Origin: a virus
DNA: 27,609 nt
Strand: one strand, 5' to 3'
Virus record (IMG/VR): IMGVR_UViG_3300042558_001448
Span: 1 to 27,609 of that record
Part shown: positions 15,567 through 22,097 of the stretch, in pieces
How positions within the stretch are numbered: the first letter of the stretch is position 1
Layout: each line of letters starts with the position of its first letter
Program-made: the position numbers and the translations under genes
Notes under the pieces: generated by a model
The model's input: only the letters and a program-made list of their open reading frames with translations
Databases searched by the model: none
Told to the model about the DNA's origin: nothing

Positions 15567-16196
15567 ATGAGCTTTACATTCGATTTTACCAAAGCGCAGC
15601 TGAAAGAAATGCTGCCAAAAAACCAATATCTACAGAACTGGTACGATGCACTGGATGCCATACTTCCAGAATACGATATCAATACTCCGCAACGTGTAGC
15701 AGCCTTCTTGGCACAGTGCGCTCATGAGAGTGGCGGGTTTGTGTTCCTCAAAGAAAATCTAAACTACAAAGCAGCCAGTCTTAGAAAAGTGTTTCCTAAA
15801 TACTTTCCAGACGATGCTATCGCAGCCACATACGCTAACAAGCCAGAAAAGATTGCGAATAGAGTCTATGCTAATCGTATGGGCAATGGGCCAGAAGAGT
15901 CAGGTGATGGCTTTAAATACTGCGGACGTGGACTTATCCAATTGACCGGTAAAGACAATTATACATTTTTTGCAGCCAGTATAGATGTTCCTGTAGAAGA
16001 AGCATCAGAATATCTACAGACATTCGAAGGTGCTGTACAAAGCGCCTGCTTCTTCTGGGATCAAAACAATTTAAATCAATGGGCAGACAAAGGTGACATT
16101 CTCACACTAACCAAGCGTATCAATGGTGGTACTATTGGACTTGAGGATAGAATCAAACACTACGAACATGCTCTGCATATATTCGGAGCACATTAA
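15567..16196 (+). CDS. GH19-family endolysin (chitinase-like lysozyme)
   Basis: The 209-aa protein has the GH19 pattern used by many phage endolysins: AAFLAQCAHESGGF with the likely catalytic acid E54, the following ENLNYKA segment, GDGFKYCGRGLIQLTGKDNY at residues 113-132, and a late RINGGTIGLEDRI. It is expected to cleave the glycan strands of peptidoglycan. There is no signal peptide or membrane anchor, so it should wait in the cytoplasm until a holin acts, which fits the holin-like gene downstream. The ATG at 15567 follows AAAAGGAT; the in-frame upstream extension overlaps the previous gene and is not needed. Spanin genes follow 2 bp later. Confidence 0.9.
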   Translation: MSFTFDFTKAQLKEMLPKNQYLQNWYDALDAILPEYDINTPQRVAAFLAQCAHESGGFVFLKENLNYKAASLRKVFPKYFPDDAIAATYANKPEKIANRVYANRMGNGPEESGDGFKYCGRGLIQLTGKDNYTFFAASIDVPVEEASEYLQTFEGAVQSACFFWDQNNLNQWADKGDILTLTKRINGGTIGLEDRIKHYEHALHIFGAH

Positions 16197-16198
16197 TA

Positions 16199-16819
16199 AT
16201 GTGGCAGATTCAGTGGGTGCTGGCACTGATTCCAGATAGTTTCTTCCTCTGGATCACTTACCTATTGATTGCTGTTGGGGTTGGTTTATATGTGGCCAGC
16301 AAATTGGTCACATGGATTCCTCTAATCTCTCAATACAAACTACCGGCAGAACTAGTTGGGGTCGTATTACTAGTAGCTGGTAGTTATTTGTTTGGCAGTT
16401 ACGGAACAGAAATGGCATGGAGAGAACGTGTTAGGGAATTAGAAGCAAAAGTTAAGGCCGCTGAAGAAAAAAGTCAGCAGGTCAACACAGTAATAGAAAC
16501 CAAAATTGTAGAAAAAATCAAAATAGTCAAGGAAAACGTCTATGTTAACAGAGAAATTATCAAAGAAGTTGCGGGCAAGCAACTTGATGCTCAGTGTACT
16601 TTGCCTAAGTCTACTATCAGCTTGCACGACAGCGCCAGTCGTAATGAAGTTCCCGAGCGTGCCGCCGCAACTGATGGAACCCCCAGCGGAGTTGAAGCCA
16701 GTAAACTCCTCGACAGAGTCGTTGAAAACTACGGTTCCTGCCACGAAAACGCAGAAAAATTAAAAATGTGGCAAGAATGGTACCGAGAACAGAAGAAAAT
16801 CTTCGAATCAGTTAAATAA
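16199..16819 (+). CDS. Rz: Inner-membrane spanin (Rz-like)
   Basis: The 206-aa protein has two hydrophobic segments, about residues 7-33 and 50-68, followed by a long charged coiled-coil region from about 74 to 125 (RERVRELEAKVKAAEEKSQQ). That is the layout of an i-spanin, which joins with an outer-membrane lipoprotein to fuse the two membranes at the end of lysis. The nested lipoprotein gene in another frame (16542-16763) and the adjacent endolysin support the call. Lambda Rz has one N-terminal membrane helix; two here imply that the N-terminus also faces the periplasm or that one segment is re-entrant. The region coding its C-terminal half serves two proteins. Confidence 0.8.
   Translation: MWQIQWVLALIPDSFFLWITYLLIAVGVGLYVASKLVTWIPLISQYKLPAELVGVVLLVAGSYLFGSYGTEMAWRERVRELEAKVKAAEEKSQQVNTVIETKIVEKIKIVKENVYVNREIIKEVAGKQLDAQCTLPKSTISLHDSASRNEVPERAAATDGTPSGVEASKLLDRVVENYGSCHENAEKLKMWQEWYREQKKIFESVK
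16542..16763 (+). CDS. Rz1: Outer-membrane spanin lipoprotein (Rz1-like), nested in Rz
   Basis: This 73-aa frame lies wholly inside the i-spanin gene in the +1 frame. Its N-terminus is a lipoprotein signal: basic residues at 8-11 (KKLR), a hydrophobic run LMLSVLCLSLLSA and a lipobox L-S-A-C with Cys28. The mature part is short and proline-rich (FPSVPPQLMEPPAELKPV), as in other o-spanins. AAGGAA at 16529-16534 lies 7 nt before the ATG at 16542; Met16 at 16587 is an alternative start. The nested Rz/Rz1 layout is well known from lambda-like phages. It implies a host with an outer membrane. Confidence 0.85.
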   Translation: MLTEKLSKKLRASNLMLSVLCLSLLSACTTAPVVMKFPSVPPQLMEPPAELKPVNSSTESLKTTVPATKTQKN

Positions 16820-16846
16820 TACAGCAGACAAATAGGAGCGAAAACT

Positions 16847-17350
16847 ATGTCAGAAGAAGTAAAAAGCGAGAGCGAAAAGAAAAAAGAAGATTGGATGAAC
16901 AGCAAATGGCGTCCAATGATGGGTTGGATGTATATGGTAGTTTGTATGTTCGACATGATCGTATTCCCGATACTGTGGAGTTTGTTGCAAACTATGACTA
17001 GCACTCCTATTACTCAATGGAATCCGCTGACCCTACAAGGTGCAGGACTATTCCATATCGCAATGGGTGCTGTATTAGGTATCGCGGCATTTGGTCGTAC
17101 ACAAGAAAAACTAAACGGAGCAAACAATGGCGGAGCACAAACATCAACACCTGCACCAACGTTTAGTCCTGCTCCAGCAGCACCAATTTCAACAGGCTTT
17201 GTTAGTAGTCCAACAACTGGAGCAGGACCGTTTGCAGCTCCAGCAACAGGATTCAGCGCCAGCAGCTTTACCAGCGCCCCTAAGCCAACAACCGCAGTAA
17301 GCAGCTCGGGCAAACCAATGCCTATGCAGCCAGATCAACCAGAACTATAA
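16847..17350 (+). CDS. Holin-like membrane protein
   Basis: The 167-aa product has a charged N-terminus (residues 1-20), then KWRPMMGWMYMVVCMFDMIV leading through FPILWSLL as a first membrane segment (about 25-48), QWNPLTLQGAGLFHIAMGAV and LGIAAFG as a second (about 60-82), and a polar loop. The R-P-x-x-G-W-x-Y, F-D-x-I-x-F-P and P-L-T-L-x-G-x-G-L-F-H motifs fit the family of small phage/GTA holins with two or three helices. The C-terminal half is a low-complexity Ala/Pro/Ser/Thr tail of about 65 residues, unusual for holins. TAGGAGCG precedes the start. Context with endolysin and spanins supports holin; function is inferred. Confidence 0.75.
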   Translation: MSEEVKSESEKKKEDWMNSKWRPMMGWMYMVVCMFDMIVFPILWSLLQTMTSTPITQWNPLTLQGAGLFHIAMGAVLGIAAFGRTQEKLNGANNGGAQTSTPAPTFSPAPAAPISTGFVSSPTTGAGPFAAPATGFSASSFTSAPKPTTAVSSSGKPMPMQPDQPEL

Positions 17351-17363
17351 AAGGAGATTTTAC

Positions 17364-17486
17364 ATGTTAGATATATTATTATGGGTAGCAGTAGGTGCAT
17401 TTGTAGGGTGGAATTTTCCACAACCTTTCTGGGCAAAAGCTATACAAGAAAAAGTTCAAGCCATGTTGGCTAAAAAGGAAAAATAA
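17364..17486 (+). CDS. 40-aa single-span membrane peptide
   Basis: A very short frame begins at 17364 with AAAAGGAGAT ideally placed 6-8 nt upstream. It codes MLDILLWVAVGAFVGWNFPQ, then PFWAKAIQEKVQAML and a Lys-rich end. Residues 2-17 are a membrane segment and the rest is an amphipathic, basic helix. It ends one base before the next ATG. Position in the lysis cassette suggests a lysis accessory such as an antiholin or small holin, but that is only inference. Confidence 0.6.
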   Translation: MLDILLWVAVGAFVGWNFPQPFWAKAIQEKVQAMLAKKEK

Positions 17487-17487
17487 A

Positions 17488-17769
17488 ATGAAATTATTAG
17501 CCACAGCAATTTTTGCAGGTATGTTAACATTTGGTACAGCAGCCTGCGCAAAAGAAGAACCAAAGAAACCAACAGCTACAACACCTGCGGCACCAGCAGC
17601 ACCTGCCAAAGCAGATACACCAAAGACTAAAAAAGTCTGTGTGGATCAACAGGGCAAAGATGGTAAGCCTGTGATGGATGCAAAGACCAAGAAACCAAAA
17701 CAAAACTGCAAAGAAGTCAAAGTGCGTGAAAAACACGAAGGCACAGCAGTTCCTGAAAAGAAAAAATAA
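17488..17769 (+). CDS. Small exported or lipoprotein, Lys/Pro-rich (93 aa)
   Basis: The N-terminus MKLLATAIFAGMLTFGTAAC is a clear export signal. The end could be read as an imperfect lipobox (T-A-A-C, Cys20) or as an A-C-A signal peptidase I site followed by KEEPKK. The rest is low complexity: an Ala/Pro/Thr stretch, then KKVCVDQQGKDGKPVMDAKT and KKPKQNCKEVKVREKHEG with two Cys that may pair. It is the last gene of the lysis operon before a strong terminator. A role in envelope disruption or superinfection exclusion is possible; no family is recognised. Confidence 0.6.
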   Translation: MKLLATAIFAGMLTFGTAACAKEEPKKPTATTPAAPAAPAKADTPKTKKVCVDQQGKDGKPVMDAKTKKPKQNCKEVKVREKHEGTAVPEKKK

Positions 17770-17793
17770 AGCTCAGTAAATTTCTAATTAAAT

Positions 17794-17823
17794 AAAAGGA
17801 CTGCTTGACACAGTCCTTTTTTT
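17794..17823 (+). terminator. Rho-independent terminator after lysis operon
   Basis: Arms 17794-17803 (AAAAGGACTG) and 17811-17820 (CAGTCCTTTT) form a perfect 10-bp stem with a 7-nt loop, and the T run extends to 17823. The loop contains TTGACA, the -35 box of the next promoter. Confidence 0.9.
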
Positions 17824-17833
17824 ATCATATAAT
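17805..17833 (+). promoter_or_regulatory. Consensus sigma70-type promoter nested in terminator
   Basis: TTGACA at 17805-17810 and TATAAT at 17828-17833 are separated by 17 nt, matching the sigma70 consensus at every position. The -35 box is the terminator loop and the T tract lies in the spacer. The predicted start site falls at or next to the ATG of dnaJ (17840), so the transcript would have almost no leader. As a host-type promoter it is probably an early one. Confidence 0.85.
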
Positions 17834-17839
17834 ATAAGC

Positions 17840-18685
17840 ATGGATTACTACAATACTCTAGGACTACAAAGAAACGCTAGTGATGCCGAAATAAAAAAGG
17901 CATACCGAAGCATGGCCATGAAATATCACCCGGATCGAGGCGGTGATGAAAAGAAGTTCAAAGAAATATCACAGGCCTACGAATTTCTCAGCGACCCTCA
18001 GAAAAAACAAATCATTGACCTCGGTGGCGATCCCAATGCACAGCCGGGCGGCATGGGCGGAGGTCAAGGACCTTTTGAGTTCCATTTTAACACGGGTAAT
18101 ATGAATGACATTTTTGGTAATTTTGGGTTTGGCGGATTTGGTCGCCAACCCCAACGTAGAAATAGATCATTGAACATCAACGTGGAAATTACCTTAGAAG
18201 ATGTACTCAACGGCAAGGACTTTACTGCTGAAGTTAGTATACCCGGCAAGAATAAAATGATCAATATTCAAATCCCGCCTGGTATAGAAAATGGGCAACA
18301 GATTAGATACGAAGGCATGGGTGATGATTCAATCCCAGGTCTTAAGCCGGGAGATTTATTAGTCAATGTCATAGTGCGTGAACACCCCAGATACAAACGA
18401 GAAGGCACATCGTTGATCGTAGAACAAGTAGTAAGTGTATGGGATGCATTGCTGGGAGCCAGCATAGAAATACAAACACTAGATCGCAAAACATTATCAA
18501 TGAACTTGCCGCCCGGTACACAGCCCGATACTGTAATGAGTTGCAAAGGAGAGGGTCTACCTAATATGCGCACACGACAACGAGGTAACCTACTAATCCG
18601 TATCAAGATCACAGTGCCGAAAAATCTTAACCCAGAACAGATTAACATGATCAAACAAATCAAACAAGGAACATCTAATGATTGA
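17840..18685 (+). CDS. dnaJ: DnaJ-like co-chaperone without zinc finger (CbpA type)
   Basis: The 281-aa product begins with the J domain: DYYNTLGLQRNASDAEIKKA and the H-P-D motif in KYHPDRGGDEKKF, which stimulates DnaK ATPase. A Gly/Phe-rich linker (about residues 70-105) follows, then two beta-rich substrate-binding domains with LNINVEITLEDVLNG, IQIPPGIENGQQIRYEGMGD and a second SMNLPPGTQPDTVMSCKGEG. The Cys-rich zinc-binding domain of DnaJ is missing, so this is a type II (CbpA-like) protein. No DnaK gene is in the window, so it should work with host DnaK. The J domain starts right at residue 2, which fixes the start at 17840 although no Shine-Dalgarno is visible. It overlaps clpA by 8 bp. 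Confidence 0.9.
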   Translation: MDYYNTLGLQRNASDAEIKKAYRSMAMKYHPDRGGDEKKFKEISQAYEFLSDPQKKQIIDLGGDPNAQPGGMGGGQGPFEFHFNTGNMNDIFGNFGFGGFGRQPQRRNRSLNINVEITLEDVLNGKDFTAEVSIPGKNKMINIQIPPGIENGQQIRYEGMGDDSIPGLKPGDLLVNVIVREHPRYKREGTSLIVEQVVSVWDALLGASIEIQTLDRKTLSMNLPPGTQPDTVMSCKGEGLPNMRTRQRGNLLIRIKITVPKNLNPEQINMIKQIKQGTSND

Positions 18686-21035
18686 ACCCAGCAAGAGTCT
18701 ACAAGAAATCTTTGAAAAATCTGTAGAGATGGCCAAGACCCTGAGCCATGAGTACATAACCATTGAACACATTATCTATGGTATCATGGAGGATGAGGAT
18801 TCTTATAAACTGTTAGAAAGTTTCGGTGCTGATGCTAAATTTGTCAAAACAAACATCGAACACTATCTGAGAAACAATCTCAATGATATTAAAACTACCA
18901 ATGTCAACGCAAAACCTAAAAAGACCAACAGTGTAGAACGTGTGTTGAATCGCTGCTTCACACAGGTGTTGTTTAGCGGCAGACAGCGTATGGAAATAGC
19001 AGATATCATTATCAGTGTGCTGTCAGAGAAAAATAGTTTCGGTTACTACTTTCTTACCAAAGCCGGAGTGACCAAAGAAAAGTTTGTGAAGTATTTCCAA
19101 GAAAATGTACAGATAACCGAAGACGCAGAAGTCGAAACAAGAATAGTGAACTCAAATCAAATAGATCGGATACTGAATCAATTCTGTACCAACCTCAGCC
19201 TCAAAGCCAAGCAGCGAAAACTTGACCCTGTGATAGGTCGTGATGACGAAATAGAAAAAATACAGTTGGTGCTGGCTCGCAGAAACAAGGCCAACGTGTT
19301 GATGGTGGGTGATCCAGGAGTAGGTAAAACTGCCATTGCCGAAGGCATTGCTCGTAAGATACACGAAGGTAAGGTTCCTAAATTCATCAAAGACCATCAA
19401 GTCTATACCTTAGACATCAGTGCTCTGTTAGCTGGCTCCAAGTATCGCGGCGATTTCGAAGAACGTGTTAAAGCAGTGCTGTCAGCCTTGGAGAAGAAAG
19501 GCAATATCATCTTGTTCATCGACGAAGCACATATGATGAATGGTGCAGGTGCTGCAAATGGCAGTTCCAACGACATGGCCAATATGTTAAAACCCATACT
19601 TACCAAAGGTGTTCTCAAACTGATAGCATCTACCACATGGGAAGAATATCGCAAGCACTTTGAAGCCGATCGTGCGCTGATGCGCAGATTCCAACGTGTG
19701 ACCGTTGAAGAGCCTAGTGCAGAAATGACCGTGAAGATCCTGAAAGGTCTAAAGAAATATTACGAACAGCATCACAATGTGAAAATATCCGACGCAGCCA
19801 TTGAGCAAGCAGTCAAGCTCAGCGTCAAGTACATGGCAGATAAAAAACTACCAGATAAGGCTATCGATATCATTGACTGTGCCTGTGCTAGATACAAACT
19901 CAAAGATGACGAGAGCATGGAAGGTGTTACACAGATTGTAGACATAGAACAAGTTACCTACGAACTCAGCAAGATGATTAACATGCCGTTGGAAACAGTG
20001 GCGCAAAAAGAAAGCAAAAATCTTGCAGATCTAGACACTCAGATGAAAGGAGTGGTCTACGGCCAAGATGGCGCTGTAGATACATTGTTAGATAAGATAT
20101 TTGTAAGTCAAGCTGGCATGAAAGCACCTAACAAGCCTATTGGTAGTTTCCTATTCTTAGGCCCTACCGGCTGCGGTAAAACCGAAACTGCTAAACAGTT
20201 AGCAGATAAAATGGGCATGCAACTAATTCGATTTGACATGGGCGAATATCAGGAGAAACATTCCGTGGCAAGATTGATTGGTGCTCCTCCGGGCTATGTC
20301 GGTTACGAAGACAATGCTGGACAACTTATTACCAAGTTACAAGAAACACCCAACGCTATCTTACTGTTAGACGAAGTTGAAAAAGCTCATCCAGATGTTA
20401 TGAATATTCTTCTAGCATTCATGGACAACGGTTTTATTACAGGATCCAATGGCAAACAAGCTGATGGTCGCAACACCATATTGATTATGACATCAAATCT
20501 TGGAGCAGCAGACAACGAACTTAACACCATTGGGTTTGGAGAGTTGGAACGAGACGGTGAAGATGACAAAGCCATCAAGAAACATTTTAGTCCGGAATTC
20601 CGCAATAGATTAGATGCTGTGATCAAGTTCTCTAAACTCAGTGGCGATACGGTCATCCAGATCGTCAAGAAGTTTGTGGCTGATCTCAACAGTCAATTAA
20701 AAGACAAAGGCATTGAGATTGTGGTCAACGCCAAGGCCACTCGTTGGCTAGCAGATCGAGGCTACGACAAGAAGATGGGAGCAAGACCATTGGCCAGAAT
20801 CATAGACAACGAGATCAAGAGCCCGCTAAGTCGTAGAGTATTGTTCGGCGATCTAGTAAATGGCGGTAGAGTCACTGTAGATATAGTCGACGACAAACTT
20901 GATTTTACAGTTGTTGAGATACCAAAACCGTTGACCAAGGAAGAGAAAAAAGCTCTCAGGGCGCAACGCAACGCTGAAGCAGCAACTACACAAGAACAAG
21001 ATGCTACAACTGAAAACCAAATCAACCAGTCGTAA
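18678..21035 (+). CDS. clpA: ClpA-like AAA+ unfoldase
   Basis: The 785-aa protein has an N-terminal Clp_N domain (ITIEHIIYGIMEDEDSYKLL), a first AAA+ domain with Walker A G-D-P-G-V-G-K-T at 211-218 and ILFIDEAHMM, and a second with Walker A G-P-T-G-C-G-K-T at 495-502, GAPPGYVGYE and ILLLDEVEKAHP. No long coiled-coil insert separates D1 and D2, which fits ClpA rather than ClpB. In D2, I618-G619-F620 sits where ClpA has the I-G-L loop that docks ClpP, so host ClpP binding is plausible. FSPEFRNRLD and GARPLARIID follow as in ClpA. The C-terminal tail is Glu/Ala/Thr/Gln-rich. No ClpP or ClpS is present. It starts within the dnaJ stop region and shares its promoter. Confidence 0.92.
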   Translation: MIEPSKSLQEIFEKSVEMAKTLSHEYITIEHIIYGIMEDEDSYKLLESFGADAKFVKTNIEHYLRNNLNDIKTTNVNAKPKKTNSVERVLNRCFTQVLFSGRQRMEIADIIISVLSEKNSFGYYFLTKAGVTKEKFVKYFQENVQITEDAEVETRIVNSNQIDRILNQFCTNLSLKAKQRKLDPVIGRDDEIEKIQLVLARRNKANVLMVGDPGVGKTAIAEGIARKIHEGKVPKFIKDHQVYTLDISALLAGSKYRGDFEERVKAVLSALEKKGNIILFIDEAHMMNGAGAANGSSNDMANMLKPILTKGVLKLIASTTWEEYRKHFEADRALMRRFQRVTVEEPSAEMTVKILKGLKKYYEQHHNVKISDAAIEQAVKLSVKYMADKKLPDKAIDIIDCACARYKLKDDESMEGVTQIVDIEQVTYELSKMINMPLETVAQKESKNLADLDTQMKGVVYGQDGAVDTLLDKIFVSQAGMKAPNKPIGSFLFLGPTGCGKTETAKQLADKMGMQLIRFDMGEYQEKHSVARLIGAPPGYVGYEDNAGQLITKLQETPNAILLLDEVEKAHPDVMNILLAFMDNGFITGSNGKQADGRNTILIMTSNLGAADNELNTIGFGELERDGEDDKAIKKHFSPEFRNRLDAVIKFSKLSGDTVIQIVKKFVADLNSQLKDKGIEIVVNAKATRWLADRGYDKKMGARPLARIIDNEIKSPLSRRVLFGDLVNGGRVTVDIVDDKLDFTVVEIPKPLTKEEKKALRAQRNAEAATTQEQDATTENQINQS

Positions 21036-21684
21036 GTTTTATAACAAATGGTTATATAAAATCAGCCTGTTGGTAGACGGCTGCGTGGTATTTCGCACAC
21101 AGCCGTTATCAAACATCAAGAGTTGGTTGAGCCATTCTGACAGCGACAGCGGATATCACTATGAAAATTGGCGCAGGGCCTCAGTTAATAAAGAAATAAT
21201 AATCAGTCTTTGTGATTTCTTAAGTGCCCACGATGCAGATATGTATGCAACAAGAGTTGAAAGAAACAGACTAGATGTTTATACCAACGATCCCGAGTTC
21301 TATGAGAAACTCAGCCTGCACAGCCAAGATTATTTGATACATAGGTTTGAACCTAACAGCAACAATCTTGATGTGTTAAATAATTCACAGAACTGTATCA
21401 CTGTGAGTAAGCTACCCAAGGACAGATATCGCTATCGTGTGTATCTGCTGCCCCATAAAATGGCCAAAGACCGTGAAGGCAAACAGAGATATCTAGCTTG
21501 GTTGAAGTCGCAGACCCCTAGAATAACCTGTACTCCAGCTATCGAACGTTGGTTCTTGACCACAGATTGGAACTGGGACCGTAGATATGTGTTGGTTGAA
21601 GATGAATCTACACTGCTAATGATGAAATTGCGTGGTGCTGACGTTGTGGGCAGGGTATACAACTTTGTAGTATGCGATAAATAG
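21001..21684 (+). CDS. Hypothetical protein (227 aa)
   Basis: It starts at 21001 inside the end of clpA (35-bp overlap); no later Met lies in the first 70 residues and no good Shine-Dalgarno is seen. The sequence is rich in aromatic and basic residues: KFYNKWLYKISLLVDG, DMYATRVERNRLDVYTND, then DRYRYRVYLLPHKMAKDREG and TPAIERWFLTTDWNWDRRYV, ending LRGADVVGRVYNFVVCDK. It is mixed alpha/beta and soluble. I recall proteins of this look in aquatic phage genomes without annotation; a nucleic-acid-related role would be a guess. Its stop overlaps a GATAAATA. Confidence 0.6.
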   Translation: MLQLKTKSTSRKFYNKWLYKISLLVDGCVVFRTQPLSNIKSWLSHSDSDSGYHYENWRRASVNKEIIISLCDFLSAHDADMYATRVERNRLDVYTNDPEFYEKLSLHSQDYLIHRFEPNSNNLDVLNNSQNCITVSKLPKDRYRYRVYLLPHKMAKDREGKQRYLAWLKSQTPRITCTPAIERWFLTTDWNWDRRYVLVEDESTLLMMKLRGADVVGRVYNFVVCDK

Positions 21685-21687
21685 TTG

Positions 21688-22053
21688 ATGAGCAGAGAAA
21701 CTATAGTTCTATTATCAAATATCACTGACGACAGTCAGCCTTCTACGTGGCAATACGGTGAAAAACACATAGGAGCAGGTTACTATAAGAATGGTAACGG
21801 TGTGCATACTATGACTGTTGAACTGAACGAGTTTAAGGGAAGCATCAAAGTACAGGCTACTCTAGACCTAAATCCCGGCGTCAACGACTGGTTTGATGTG
21901 GTTCTCGACAGCACAGACACTGTGTTAACTGCTATTGATAGCACACCCGTCACTGCCAACGCTGCCTGCACATTTACTGGAAAATTTGTGTTCATACGTG
22001 TGGCTTATCAGCTAGAACAAGGCACAATCACCGAAATCCGTTATAATCATTAA
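21688..22053 (+). CDS. Small beta-rich protein, possible virion component (121 aa)
   Basis: The start is taken at the ATG at 21688 (a TTG at 21685 is in frame just before it). The product reads SRETIVLLSNITDDSQPSTW, then YYKNGNGVHTMTVELNEFKG, SIKVQATLDLNPG, NDWFDVV, and a closing FTGKFVFIRVAYQLEQGTIT. It is predominantly beta and resembles small structural proteins seen in T4-like marine phages, where the W-x-R-[AV] strand and G-T-I-T end recur, as I recall. No signal or membrane segment is present. Capsid decoration or fibre accessory are both possible. Confidence 0.5.
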   Translation: MSRETIVLLSNITDDSQPSTWQYGEKHIGAGYYKNGNGVHTMTVELNEFKGSIKVQATLDLNPGVNDWFDVVLDSTDTVLTAIDSTPVTANAACTFTGKFVFIRVAYQLEQGTITEIRYNH

Positions 22054-22065
22054 CAGTTAAAGTTC

Positions 22066-22073
22066 GATAAATA
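22066..22073 (+). promoter_or_regulatory. Candidate late promoter (GATAAATA)
   Basis: GATAAATA lies in a 44-bp gap, 24 bp before the start at 22098, with a GAGGA ribosome site between. It heads the run of coupled genes that I read as virion-associated, which fits late expression. One base differs from the T4 late box. Confidence 0.55.
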
Positions 22074-22097
22074 TAGTATGACCTCCCGAGGAATGCT

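Noticed and set aside
21676-21683. GATAAATA as a promoter for the 21688 gene
   Set aside because: It overlaps the upstream stop and lies only 4 bp before the ATG, so a transcript start would fall inside the gene; kept only as a motif count.
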